This document shows, one piece after another, positions 27,529 to 36,306 of a stretch of DNA of 64,000 nucleotides. The translations under genes and the position numbers were made by a program. The notes beneath the pieces were generated by a model that searched no databases, had not been told where the DNA came from, and worked only from the letters and a program-made list of their open reading frames with translations. Numbering within the stretch: position 1 is the first letter of the stretch; the number at the start of each line of letters is the position of its first letter. Origin of the DNA: Sphingobacterium arenae (lineage in GTDB: Bacteria > Bacteroidota > Bacteroidia > Sphingobacteriales > Sphingobacteriaceae); NCBI RefSeq assembly GCF_014692505.1, contig NZ_JACNYK010000001.1, forward strand, positions 1,063,922-1,127,921, written 5' to 3'.

Positions 27529-30500
27529 ATGAATTACTTCTTATTTGACAAAAGGCGACAAGAAGCATGGATGCCGTCTATTGTCTTAATTATCCGGACG
27601 ATGAAGATTACAACTTTTCTCCTGCTGGTTTTCATGACCTGTGCTTATGCAGAAGGAACTGCACAGAAAGTGTCATTATCATTAAAGAATGCGAAGTTGG
27701 ATGACGCTTTTCAGCAAATTAGTAAACAAACAAACCTCAAGTTTTTGTACAGTGACGATGTGATCACTAAATCATCGCGTGTTAGCCTTAACGTACGTGC
27801 AACGGATGTAGAAGATGTACTTCACATGATGTTGCCGGAAGCAAATTATTCCTTTAAGGTTATCGCAGGTACAGTTAGCGTAAATTATCGGGAAACTGCC
27901 CCGGTTGTGAAAAAGACTACGATTAGCGAGCAAGATATAGTCACTGGTAGCGTGACTTCAATGAACGGAGAGCCCCTAGCCGGTGTTTCCATTGGCATAA
28001 AAGGAACTTCACAAGGCACTACTACGAATGAGAACGGTAACTTTTCAATTAGTGTTCCCAGTGGAAATATATTGACGTTCCGTTATGTTGGCTATTTGAC
28101 GAGAGACATACCTGTGGGCAATCAACGAACATTGAATGTGCAGTTGATAGCAGAAGACCAAGCGATTGAAGAAGTCGTTGTAACGGGAATGGGACAACGA
28201 GTGGACCGTCGTCTGTTTACCGGAGCGACATCGCAAATTTCCGGCGACGCTGCGCAGATCGGTGGACAAATTGATCCAAGTCGTGGATTGGAAGGCCGTG
28301 TGGCCGGAGTCTCGGTACAAAACGTAACGGGTACATTCGGTACAGCACCGAAAATTCGCGTGCGTGGGGCGACATCAATCTATGGTGCCTCAAAACCACT
28401 ATGGGTTATTGACGGCGTCATTATAGAAGATGTGGCCGACGTCAATGCAGATGCCCTTTCTTCTGGAGACGCCTTAACGTTAATCAGTTCTGCCGTAGCT
28501 GGATTGAATGCGCACGATATTGAATCCTTTCAGATTTTGAAAGATGGTTCCGCAACCTCCATATACGGTGCAAGAGCGATGGCGGGGGTAATCGTTATCA
28601 CGACGAAAAAAGGAACAGCCGGGCGTAGCTCGTTGAACTATACCGGCGAATATACCACGCGTGCGACACCCCGTTACGGTGAATTTAATATTATGAACTC
28701 GCAGCAGCAAATGTCGGTCTATCAAGATATGTATAATAAGGGCTACATCCGTTTTGCCGATGTACTGACCAACGATAATAGTGGGGTGTATGGTGATCTT
28801 TACCGGAAAATTCAGAACGGCGAAATCCCGAACGATCTGTTTACGAGTAGACACTACGTTAATGATTTTCTACGCGAAGCAGAATACCGGAATACCGATT
28901 GGTTTAGCGAATTGTTCGAACCGAGTTTACAGCATAATCACGCAGTAAGTATGTCGTCCGGTACCGAAAAATCGCAGTACTATTCTTCCGTTAGTGCATT
29001 AGTAGATCCTGGATGGACGAAGCGTAGTAAAGTTAACCGGTATACGGGTAATTTGAACGCGAACTACAACATTTCAGATAACTTACGCTTGAATATTATT
29101 ACAAATGGATCGTACCGCCAGCAGCAGGCCCCGGGAACCTTGGGACAAAGTATGGACGTGGTATTTGGTGAAGTGAAGCGCGATTTCGACATCAATCCCT
29201 ATGCTTATGCGATGAACACCTCACGTACGCTTGATCCAGCGGTTTTCTATACCCGTAATTATGCACCGTTTAACATTCTGCATGAATTGGAAAACAATTA
29301 CATGGATATCAATGTAGCCGATTTGCGTTTTCAAGGAGACTTGAAGTGGAAAATTATTCCCGAATTGGAAGTTGGTGCTTTTGGATCGGTGCGCTATCAG
29401 TCGACCGCACAGCACCATTACGTGAAAGATCTTTCCAATCAGGCGATGGCTTATCGGGCAGGGCTGGATCCTTTGAATACGACAATACGGGATAAAAACC
29501 CATTCTTGTATACTGATCCGGATAATCCGTTTGCATTGCCGATTTCCGTATTACCAGAAGGAGGTATCTATAATCGAACAGATTATACGATGTTTGAGCA
29601 ATTATTCCGATTTACTGCACAGTATAATAAAACCTTTAATCAAGATCACACGGTGAGTGTATTTGCGGGGTCTGAGGTTACTGCTTCAGATAGAAACAAT
29701 ACCTGGTTCAGGGGTTGGGGTTTGCAGTATGAGCTTGGTGAAAGCCCTTTTACTGATTATCAGGTGTTTAAAAGGGGGCAAGAAGAAAACTCGCCATATT
29801 TCCATGTCAACAGGAATAAAGACAACGACCCGACCAGTACACGTTACAAGCAAGCCGCATTTTTCACCAACTTGACCTATGCGTACGCAGGCAAGTATAT
29901 CTTGAACGGTACTTTTCGGTATGAAGGGGCCAATAAATTGGGAGAGGCGACCTCCGCGCGCTGGATGCCGAGTTTCAACATATCTGGCGCATGGAATATG
30001 CACGAAGAAAAATTCTTCGAACAGTTAACACCAACGTTATCACATCTCATGTTAAAAGCTTCCTATAGCTTGACAGGGGATCGGGGACCGGCAGATGTGA
30101 CCAATTCACATGCTGTGTATGCGTCCTATAATCCGTGGCGTCCGTCTGCTGGAGATACAGAATCAGGTCTACAGATCTTAGATTTAGCAAATAACGAGCT
30201 GACCTATGAGAAAAAACATGAACTGAATCTCGGCGCCTCGATAGGTTTTTTGGACAATCGGATTAATATGGAATTCGACTGGTTTAAGCGTAACAACTTC
30301 GACCTGATTGGTGTCGTAAACACCCAAGGTCTAGGCGGAATTATTTCAAAAATGGGAAATGTCGCCGATATGAAATCTCATGGAGCAGAGTTAAGTTTAA
30401 CCGGAAATATTTTTCGCGATAGGGCTTTTAAATGGACGTCAAATTTGATTTACTCTAATGTAAAGACTAAAGTAACCCGTTTGGATACACGTAGTAGAGT

Positions 30501-31215
30501 TTTTGATCTCATAACCGGTACAGGTTTCGCGCTAGAAGATGGGCCGGTGAGAGGCTTGCATTCTGTTCCTTTTGTTCGTTTGAATAACGAAGGTTTGCCT
30601 ATCTTCTTAGGGCCAGATAATGAAGAAACGATTACCGATATTTATTTCCAGGAGCGAGATAGAATTGACTATCTGAAATATGAGGGGCCGACAGATCCTA
30701 TTCATACTGGTGGTTGGGGTAACCAGTTCAACTATAAGAATATTGGTTTGAATGTGTTTTTTACCTATTCTTTTGGTAACGTGGTACGTTTGAATCCAGT
30801 CTTCGATCATGAGTATGATGATCTAGCTTCTTCGACAAAGGAATTTGCAGACCGTTGGATGGTTCCGGGCGACGAAGCGTTTACGAATGTGCCGATTATC
30901 GCCTCGAAAGGCCAGAACCGTGCATACAGCGAGAATTTGGAATTTGCTTACAATACCTACAACTATTCCTCTGTACGTGTGGCAAAAGGAGATTTTATAC
31001 GCTTAAAAGATGTCTCGTTATCCTACGAATTACCGAAAGAATGGTTAAGTGCATGGAAGGTGAACTCACTGGGTTTGCGCTTTAACGCAACGAACCTCTT
31101 TTTGTTGTATGCAGATAAGAAACTCAATGGACAGGATCCAGAGTTCGTAAATGCCGGTGGTGTGGCTGCGCCAATGGCGAGACAATATACCCTGACCCTC
31201 CGCTTGGGATTGTAG
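27529..31215 (+). CDS. SusC-like TonB-dependent transducer with STN domain (pair 4)
   Basis: A 1228-residue receptor, the largest in the window. A 25-residue N-region precedes the signal peptide (hydrophobic about 26-41). The STN domain is about 68-118, the carboxypeptidase-regulatory-like domain about 138-207, IEEVVVTGMG is at 213-222, and the plug follows (VRGATSIYGASKPLWVIDGV, FQILKDGSATSIYGARAMAG). The barrel ends in Leu instead of the usual Phe. It signals through the FecR at 26239 and imports with the SusD at 31239. The metallohydrolase and DUF4302 lipoproteins downstream mark a known subclass of SusCD loci whose substrate may not be a glycan. Confidence 0.95.
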   Translation: MNYFLFDKRRQEAWMPSIVLIIRTMKITTFLLLVFMTCAYAEGTAQKVSLSLKNAKLDDAFQQISKQTNLKFLYSDDVITKSSRVSLNVRATDVEDVLHMMLPEANYSFKVIAGTVSVNYRETAPVVKKTTISEQDIVTGSVTSMNGEPLAGVSIGIKGTSQGTTTNENGNFSISVPSGNILTFRYVGYLTRDIPVGNQRTLNVQLIAEDQAIEEVVVTGMGQRVDRRLFTGATSQISGDAAQIGGQIDPSRGLEGRVAGVSVQNVTGTFGTAPKIRVRGATSIYGASKPLWVIDGVIIEDVADVNADALSSGDALTLISSAVAGLNAHDIESFQILKDGSATSIYGARAMAGVIVITTKKGTAGRSSLNYTGEYTTRATPRYGEFNIMNSQQQMSVYQDMYNKGYIRFADVLTNDNSGVYGDLYRKIQNGEIPNDLFTSRHYVNDFLREAEYRNTDWFSELFEPSLQHNHAVSMSSGTEKSQYYSSVSALVDPGWTKRSKVNRYTGNLNANYNISDNLRLNIITNGSYRQQQAPGTLGQSMDVVFGEVKRDFDINPYAYAMNTSRTLDPAVFYTRNYAPFNILHELENNYMDINVADLRFQGDLKWKIIPELEVGAFGSVRYQSTAQHHYVKDLSNQAMAYRAGLDPLNTTIRDKNPFLYTDPDNPFALPISVLPEGGIYNRTDYTMFEQLFRFTAQYNKTFNQDHTVSVFAGSEVTASDRNNTWFRGWGLQYELGESPFTDYQVFKRGQEENSPYFHVNRNKDNDPTSTRYKQAAFFTNLTYAYAGKYILNGTFRYEGANKLGEATSARWMPSFNISGAWNMHEEKFFEQLTPTLSHLMLKASYSLTGDRGPADVTNSHAVYASYNPWRPSAGDTESGLQILDLANNELTYEKKHELNLGASIGFLDNRINMEFDWFKRNNFDLIGVVNTQGLGGIISKMGNVADMKSHGAELSLTGNIFRDRAFKWTSNLIYSNVKTKVTRLDTRSRVFDLITGTGFALEDGPVRGLHSVPFVRLNNEGLPIFLGPDNEETITDIYFQERDRIDYLKYEGPTDPIHTGGWGNQFNYKNIGLNVFFTYSFGNVVRLNPVFDHEYDDLASSTKEFADRWMVPGDEAFTNVPIIASKGQNRAYSENLEFAYNTYNYSSVRVAKGDFIRLKDVSLSYELPKEWLSAWKVNSLGLRFNATNLFLLYADKKLNGQDPEFVNAGGVAAPMARQYTLTLRLGL

Positions 31216-31238
31216 TGTAAACTTTAAGTTTTAGTGAA

Positions 31239-32828
31239 ATGAAAAGAAAGAATAAAATATATATAACAATAGCCCTTCTAGGTGGTCTTAGCTTTTCTTC
31301 TTGTGGCAAATTTTTGGACGAGATGCCGGACAACCGGGCAAAATTGGACACGGAAGAGAAAATAGATAAGATCTTAGTCTCTGCATATCCGGCTACTGCT
31401 TATTTAGTGTCGGCAGAATTCTCCTCCGACAATATTGATGATTATGGCGCGACCAATCCGTATAGTGAGCGGGACCTGGAACAATTGTTCCGTTGGCAGG
31501 ATGTGACGGAAGATACAAACGATAGCCCAAAGCAAGTTTGGGAGGCATGTTATTCGGCGATTAGTAGTGCCAATGCAGCCTTGGCGGCTATTGAAGAATT
31601 TGAAAATCCGTCAACTTTGGATGCGCAACGGGGTGAAGCTTTGGCGGCACGTGCTTATGCCCACTTTATTTTGGTGAATTTGTTTGCGCAACATTACCAT
31701 CCAGACTATGCAACAAGCGATTTAGGGGTGACGTATATGTTGGAACCCGAGGATGGGCTTGATCCCAAATATGAGCGTAATACGGTCCAGGAAGTCTATG
31801 ATTTTATGCTACGGGATCTGGAAGAAGCATTACCATTAATTGACGATTCTTCCTATGGATCCACACCTAAATATCATATGAACTCTAGGGCAACTAACGC
31901 ATTAGCAGCTAGAATTTGTTTGTATATACGGGATTGGGAAAAGGCGGCTGCGTATGCTACAGCGGCTATTGGCAACAATCCAAGGGCTTTATTGCGGGAT
32001 AACCGAGGGATCGCTGCCAATGCGGTAGGTGAAGTGACGGATTTGGCTATTTATTATAACAGGAGCTCGATAAAGGCAAATTTGATGCTAGCCACTGCGG
32101 GGACTAACCATGGTTTATATTTTGGTGCTTTTTATACAGGAGCACGTTTTTCGCACGGGGCATTTATCAGCAATACCGAAACCATGTTGGCAGAATCACC
32201 GTATGGTAAACGCGCTGCCAATTCATATATTCCCCGGGTTTTTGTTTATGCAGGAACCAATTTGGACAAACATTTGTTACCACGTGTTTCCTATCAGTTC
32301 GAGATGTTGGACCCTGCCGCAGGTACCGGTTATCGCAGAGGGGTGTACGCGCCATTTACTACCGAGGAGACAATGTTGGTTCGTGCGGAAGCGCTAATTC
32401 ATCTGAAGCGTTACGAGGAAGCGATTGTGGATATGAAACGCTGGGTTGATAATACGCTTACCAGTCCACCGGCGACCTTCACTGTGACGAGCATTAATGA
32501 ATGGGCGGATGGCCTGGAATATTTTACAGCTCGTAATCCTACACCGAAGAAACGTTTTAATCCAGAGATGATTGCGGTCGAAACAGGAACGCAAGAAAAC
32601 ATGCTTCATGCCTTGCTGTATATCCGTCGGATCGAAACCATGCATATGGGACTTCGTTGGTTTGATGTCAAGCGTTATGGTATCGAAGTTGAGCGTAGGT
32701 TGATTACGTCGGGAACCACCGTTGCCGCAGTAGAAAGCGAAACGAAATTAGTAGCACGTGATAACAGGGCGGCTTTACAGTTGCCATTAGAGGTTATCGC
32801 AGCAGGTTTAACCCCTAATCCAAGATAA
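31239..32828 (+). CDS. SusD/RagB-family lipoprotein (pair 4)
   Basis: A 529-residue SusD homologue with lipobox FSSC (Cys22) followed by GKFLDEMPDNR. Helical core features are GEALAARAYAHFILVNLFAQHY and TEETMLVRAEALIHLKRYEEA. The C-terminal part has LYIRRIETMHMGLRWFDVKRYGIEVER, a variant of the SusD terminal motif typical of the group linked to HExxH lipoproteins. It ends 2 bp before the metallohydrolase gene, which indicates tight co-transcription. Confidence 0.94.
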   Translation: MKRKNKIYITIALLGGLSFSSCGKFLDEMPDNRAKLDTEEKIDKILVSAYPATAYLVSAEFSSDNIDDYGATNPYSERDLEQLFRWQDVTEDTNDSPKQVWEACYSAISSANAALAAIEEFENPSTLDAQRGEALAARAYAHFILVNLFAQHYHPDYATSDLGVTYMLEPEDGLDPKYERNTVQEVYDFMLRDLEEALPLIDDSSYGSTPKYHMNSRATNALAARICLYIRDWEKAAAYATAAIGNNPRALLRDNRGIAANAVGEVTDLAIYYNRSSIKANLMLATAGTNHGLYFGAFYTGARFSHGAFISNTETMLAESPYGKRAANSYIPRVFVYAGTNLDKHLLPRVSYQFEMLDPAAGTGYRRGVYAPFTTEETMLVRAEALIHLKRYEEAIVDMKRWVDNTLTSPPATFTVTSINEWADGLEYFTARNPTPKKRFNPEMIAVETGTQENMLHALLYIRRIETMHMGLRWFDVKRYGIEVERRLITSGTTVAAVESETKLVARDNRAALQLPLEVIAAGLTPNPR

Positions 32829-32830
32829 TT

Positions 32831-33727
32831 ATGAATTTCTTTAATAAAATAAGTATCCTCTTTTTGGCTGTCGGAATGGCTTGCTCGTGTTCGGAGGATA
32901 AGCTTGACCCAGAAAGCATCTTAGTAGATTTAGATATTGAACAAAATGAACTGGATAATTATATCCAAAATCAATTTACCGACGATTATAACATTTCGAT
33001 CGTATATAAATTTGTCGAACCGGAATCAGATTACGATTACAATTTAAGTCCGGCGAATTACGAAAGTGCCGTGCGCATCACGAGACTTTTGCATTATCTA
33101 GGCATAGAACCCTATGATAGGATTGTCGGAAACAAAGATTTTATTCGGGCCTATTTTCCGAAACTGTTGAACTATATCGGTTCCCCAGCATACAGGAACA
33201 ACGGTACCATGGTGCTCGGAACGGCGGAAGGAGGAGTTAAAATAACCTTGTATGCATTGAACCAACTTACCGAAGAAAGAAGTACGAATGTTGCTTTTCT
33301 AAATCGGTATTATTTCCATACCATGCATCATGAGTTTGCACATATCCTGCATCAGAATAAGGATTATCCAGCCTCGTTTAGGGAAATATCAGGATCAGGG
33401 TATGTAGGCGATGCTTGGAATGATGTGTACGAAGGTGACGATGTGGCAGGAGCAGCAGCAGATGGATTTATATCACCTTATGCGTCAAAAGAAGCTAATG
33501 AGGACTTCGTTGAAACGTATTCTTATTATATCACCCTAACTCCCGAGCAATGGGAGGTGCGTATCAGTAGCGGAAGCGAGGAAGGTATGGAAATAATCGA
33601 GGAGAAATTGGATATCGTACGAACCTATTTCGAAACGGTTTGGAATATCGATCTAGATGTGTTGCGCGATGAGATATTGCGTAGACAAGAGGCTTTGCCT
33701 GAATTTGATCAGTTATCTTTAAATTAG
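32831..33727 (+). CDS. Substrate import-associated zinc metallohydrolase lipoprotein (HExxH)
   Basis: A 298-residue lipoprotein with two candidate lipid cysteines (Cys18 or Cys20), the second followed by SEDKLDPE. The gluzincin-type motif HEFAH is at 167-171, with His166 just before it, and the downstream acidic run EANEDFVE near 225 could provide the third zinc ligand. It matches the family known as substrate import-associated zinc metallohydrolase lipoproteins (TIGR04549, by recall), which occur next to SusC/SusD. The reaction is unknown; peptide or metal-peptide processing at the surface is the simplest idea. It sits between susD and the DUF4302 gene with gaps of 2 and 6 bp. Confidence 0.87.
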   Translation: MNFFNKISILFLAVGMACSCSEDKLDPESILVDLDIEQNELDNYIQNQFTDDYNISIVYKFVEPESDYDYNLSPANYESAVRITRLLHYLGIEPYDRIVGNKDFIRAYFPKLLNYIGSPAYRNNGTMVLGTAEGGVKITLYALNQLTEERSTNVAFLNRYYFHTMHHEFAHILHQNKDYPASFREISGSGYVGDAWNDVYEGDDVAGAAADGFISPYASKEANEDFVETYSYYITLTPEQWEVRISSGSEEGMEIIEEKLDIVRTYFETVWNIDLDVLRDEILRRQEALPEFDQLSLN

Positions 33728-33733
33728 GTTATT

Positions 33734-35065
33734 ATGAAATTGAAATATATCATATTTATATTTTTGCTTCCTGTTTTATTCTTCTTCGCATGTAAGCGAG
33801 AAGAGGACCCTATCTTCGAGCAGAACGCCTCTGCTAAGATGACCGAAGCGATAGTTCATGCATACGAGGTTTTGCAGGGAAATAAAGAAGGCTGGGTAAT
33901 GAAATTTTATCCAAGCAATAATCAAGAGTTTGGGGGATATACCATTTTTACCAAATTCTCATCCAATGCTCAAGTTATCGTCGCGTCGGATGCTGTGGAA
34001 ACGCCAGGAACTAGCACCTACGCGGTGGTACACGACTCGGGACCTGTTTTAACTTTTAATGGCTATAATAAAGCAATTCACTGGTTTTCTGAACCCGGAA
34101 TGGATAACGGTGGTGTTTTTACCCCTCCAGGGGAAGGTATTGGTGCCGATGATACGGGAATGAAGGGAGATTATGAATTTATCGTCTTGGCGGCGACACC
34201 GGATTCAGTTGTACTGAAGGGTAAGAAAAGCGGTACGGAGGTTGTAATGCTTCCCTTAAGTGATCGTAATTTTGAAGAGGAGGCTTCTTTATATCGTGAA
34301 GCTGCTATTCGGTTTAGTCAGTTTGGTGTTTTTAAATTGGAAGATGCTTCTGGGGAAATGTTAGATTTACCTTACTCTTCTCCTATACGCATTTTCCGTA
34401 ATCCTAAGGATGCTAGCGGTAAGCAAATGTCTTTTCGCGTTGTTCCGGACGGATTGGAGTTTTATGAGGAGCAGGAAATGGAAGGTGTAACATTTAAGAC
34501 CTTAAAATTCGTGGAACCTACGTCTGCTTATCCTTATGGCTATTATACTAATGATAATACGACTTTTAAGATTGTGCCAGACGTGACGCCGTTGAATTTG
34601 TGGTTTGCTAGTAAAGAGTGGTATATGGCGTATAGTAAAGTTGGCCCGACCGGACGAACTTATTGGGATAATGCGAGAACCGCCCTCGAATCCAATGGTT
34701 TGCAGCTGAATGAGTTTAGTATTGGTTCAATCGCAGGCCTTTCTGGCGTTACGTCTTATCTATTAAACAATTATACGATAGGAGGACTGATAACACATAA
34801 CCTTGTGCCGGTTCCAGGAACAACAGATCAGGTGAGAATCTCGCTTGCTGGATCTATCTATACCTATACGGGGATGACTTTTGGAGTAGCATACTGGAAC
34901 GCAGGGTTAAATCAGTTTACTACGCCATTCAATAATCGTACTTTTGTGATTACTACTTTGGATGCACTAGATCGACCTAAGTCAATTTTGTTAACGGATA
35001 CACAGATTCCAACGAATACGTTTGAATTGACGCTGGATGCAATCACAGATCCATTTAATAATTAA
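33734..35065 (+). CDS. DUF4302-type lipoprotein
   Basis: A 443-residue lipoprotein with lipobox FFAC (Cys20), then KREEDPIFEQ, a good surface-export signal. The first part (ITEAIVHAYEVL-like helix, then NKEGWVMKFYPSNNQEFGGYTIFTKF) is typical of DUF4302 proteins, which usually sit beside HExxH lipoproteins and SusCD pairs. The rest is beta-rich with no catalytic motif. Binding of the imported substrate or of the metallohydrolase is a guess. Recognition is from the family pattern and the neighbourhood. Confidence 0.8.
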   Translation: MKLKYIIFIFLLPVLFFFACKREEDPIFEQNASAKMTEAIVHAYEVLQGNKEGWVMKFYPSNNQEFGGYTIFTKFSSNAQVIVASDAVETPGTSTYAVVHDSGPVLTFNGYNKAIHWFSEPGMDNGGVFTPPGEGIGADDTGMKGDYEFIVLAATPDSVVLKGKKSGTEVVMLPLSDRNFEEEASLYREAAIRFSQFGVFKLEDASGEMLDLPYSSPIRIFRNPKDASGKQMSFRVVPDGLEFYEEQEMEGVTFKTLKFVEPTSAYPYGYYTNDNTTFKIVPDVTPLNLWFASKEWYMAYSKVGPTGRTYWDNARTALESNGLQLNEFSIGSIAGLSGVTSYLLNNYTIGGLITHNLVPVPGTTDQVRISLAGSIYTYTGMTFGVAYWNAGLNQFTTPFNNRTFVITTLDALDRPKSILLTDTQIPTNTFELTLDAITDPFNN

Positions 35066-35082
35066 TTTGTGTTTGTTATAAA

Positions 35083-35115
35083 AACATAGGGGAGTTAACA
35101 AGACTCTCCTATGTT
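35083..35115 (+). terminator. Strong hairpin after the DUF4302 gene
   Basis: The arms AACATAGGGGAGT (35083-35095) and ACTCTCCTATGTT (35103-35115) pair over 13 positions with one mismatch and a 7-base loop. No T-run follows, so it may be a processing or partial termination site that lowers expression of the two small genes downstream. Confidence 0.55.
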
Positions 35116-35145
35116 AATGAATTATATCTATACAACCTTATTTTT

Positions 35146-35337
35146 ATGAAAAAAATTATTGTTTTATCGAAATTAGTAATATTGGTTTTTATGATATTTT
35201 CATCTTGTCAATCCGTGATTGAAAATAGGGATTTGTACCCAGTTGAAAATGTGTTATTTTCCAACGACGGACTAATTATAAGTAGTCCTGATGCTTTGGT
35301 TTATAATAATCCTGTGCCTCAACAATCATTAGCCTAA
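35146..35337 (+). CDS. Small lipoprotein, unknown function
   Basis: A 63-residue ORF with a convincing lipoprotein signal peptide: MKK start, hydrophobic 8-18 and lipobox FSSC with Cys21. This leaves a mature part of 43 residues (QSVIENRDLYPVENVLF and so on) with no recognised motif. It is A+T rich compared with the import genes. It follows the DUF4302 gene by 80 bp, behind a hairpin, and precedes a small membrane-protein gene. The signal peptide is the main evidence that it is real. Confidence 0.65.
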   Translation: MKKIIVLSKLVILVFMIFSSCQSVIENRDLYPVENVLFSNDGLIISSPDALVYNNPVPQQSLA

Positions 35338-35377
35338 CCTTTTTATGATAGGGAGATAACAAATAAAAACATTGCTT

Positions 35378-35653
35378 ATGATGAGAATATTGTTTGGATT
35401 ACATATTGCAGTCACTGTATTTTTGATTCTAAATCGGATATTGTATTTGGTGTGGCCGGAAAGTTTTATGGTAACCATCTTTGGCGTATTATGGGAACTT
35501 TGTATCATACCTATTATTGGTCTTATCTTGTTCAGTGTCGCTATGCTGGTTATGAAACTATTTAAAAAAGATTTTTCACTATATATTCCAGTAATGTTAT
35601 CGGTAGTGTTTAATATTTTTTTACTAATTATATTGCCGTATCTTATGGAATAG
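35378..35653 (+). CDS. Small membrane protein with about three transmembrane segments
   Basis: The start is ATG 35378 (another ATG follows at 35381; an upstream in-frame TTG is less likely), giving 91 residues. Three hydrophobic segments are seen at roughly 4-24, 30-58 and 66-87 (ILFGLHIAVTVFLILNRILYL, IFGVLWELCIIPIIGLILFSVAML, IPVMLSVVFNIFLLIILPYL). No family is recognised. It follows the small lipoprotein gene by 40 bp and is the last gene before the repeat-rich island. Codon use and A+T content match its small neighbour, so the two may have arrived together. Confidence 0.6.
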   Translation: MMRILFGLHIAVTVFLILNRILYLVWPESFMVTIFGVLWELCIIPIIGLILFSVAMLVMKLFKKDFSLYIPVMLSVVFNIFLLIILPYLME

Positions 35654-35666
35654 AACGATTTATCAT

Positions 35667-35762
35667 AATATGATTTCCTGAAATATCATAATATTTAAGG
35701 ATTGTGATCCAGTAATATTATGATATTCACGGATTGTAATCCTGTGAAGTTATAATAATTAC
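35667..35762. repeat. Degenerate 32-bp tandem repeats with nested palindromes
   Basis: Two 32-bp copies, 35699-35730 and 35731-35762, share about 24 of 32 positions and both start with GGATTGT(G/A)ATCC, itself a small dyad. A weaker copy precedes them at about 35667-35698. Overlaid is a perfect 14-bp inverted repeat, AATATCATAATATT at 35682-35695 and AATATTATGATATT at 35714-35727, with an 18-base spacer. It lies 14 bp after the small membrane gene. It may act as a hairpin terminator or be a remnant of a mobile palindromic element. Confidence 0.6.
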
Positions 35763-35852
35763 GAATGAATAGTGAAGCTGGCAAATATCTTTTTTACATT
35801 TCTCTCTTTATTTCCCACTCCGCAACTTCGCCAACCCTTTAATAAAACTCAG

Positions 35853-36089
35853 CTACCGATACTTATCTGGCATGGCATCAATAACCGACTTAAAAGACTG
35901 ATAAATCTCTTGACTCGTTATCCGGTGATGTAAGATAAACGGGATGATAACGTTATTAGCATGCTCAATTAAAAATCGTTTTTCTTCCTTTTCGTATTGG
36001 GGTAAAATCGTGCTTGTCCACAAAAGCCCCATTTTGTACATGTACATAGCGTCTACCGCAATGTAATTAACGTCTATGTACAGTGACAT
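35853..36089 (-). CDS. Possible short ORF or remnant facing left in the repeat island
   Basis: A 78-residue frame from ATG 36089 leftwards. Its N-terminus (MSLYIDVNYIAVDAMYMYK) resembles, residue by residue, that of the ORF running the opposite way from 36118 (MSRYITYLLRDITDMSHYK). The DNA of the two first 75 bases is also alignable, so they are diverged inverted copies. The C-terminal part (LIEHANNVIIPFILHHRI, then FKSVIDAMPDKYR) looks protein-like. No family is recognised and no promoter was found. It could be a gene remnant or a chance frame in a repeat. Confidence 0.3.
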   Translation of the reverse strand: MSLYIDVNYIAVDAMYMYKMGLLWTSTILPQYEKEEKRFLIEHANNVIIPFILHHRITSQEIYQSFKSVIDAMPDKYR

Positions 36090-36201
36090 AATCAACAAGT
36101 CAATGTAGCTGTCGGCTATGTCACGTTACATAACCTATTTGTTGCGTGACATAACCGACATGTCACATTACAAAATAGACTTGTTGCGTGCATGCATTGC
36201 A
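36083..36201. repeat. Alternating ATGTCAC motif array with hairpin and 42-bp tandem duplication
   Basis: GTGACATA at 36083-36090, TATGTCAC at 36117-36124, GTGACATA at 36146-36153 and CATGTCAC at 36159-36166 form four copies in alternating orientation. Arms GTCGGCTATGTCACG (36111-36125) and CGTGACATAACCGAC (36145-36159) pair with one mismatch. GTGACAT-N7-ATGTCAC at 36146-36166 is a perfect dyad. A 42-bp imperfect direct duplication covers 36118-36159 and 36160-36201. The gap 35654-36433 holds only this array, the repeat at 35667-35762 and the two short ORFs. Confidence 0.65.
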
Positions 36202-36306
36202 AAGGCACAGTACTTAGCCCAATACTCAGAGAACATATGCGCAATCTACCCTGACAAAATGAACAATGCACCGAAGATAGCCGCTTTGTCAAGGAACAAA
36301 ATCTAA
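36118..36306 (+). CDS. Possible short ORF facing right in the repeat island
   Basis: A 62-residue frame whose first 28 residues are a 14-residue repeat (MSRYITYLLRDITD, then MSHYKIDLLRACIA) produced by the 42-bp duplication, which keeps the frame. The rest (KAQYLAQYSENICAIYPDKM and so on) is unrecognised. It faces away from the related frame at 35853-36089. Frame conservation across the duplication and the inverted copy is weak evidence for coding. A repeat with no coding role remains equally possible. Confidence 0.3.
   Translation: MSRYITYLLRDITDMSHYKIDLLRACIAKAQYLAQYSENICAIYPDKMNNAPKIAALSRNKI

Noticed and set aside
35667..35762. CRISPR array
   Set aside because: There are only about three degenerate copies with no unique spacers between them and no cas gene nearby.
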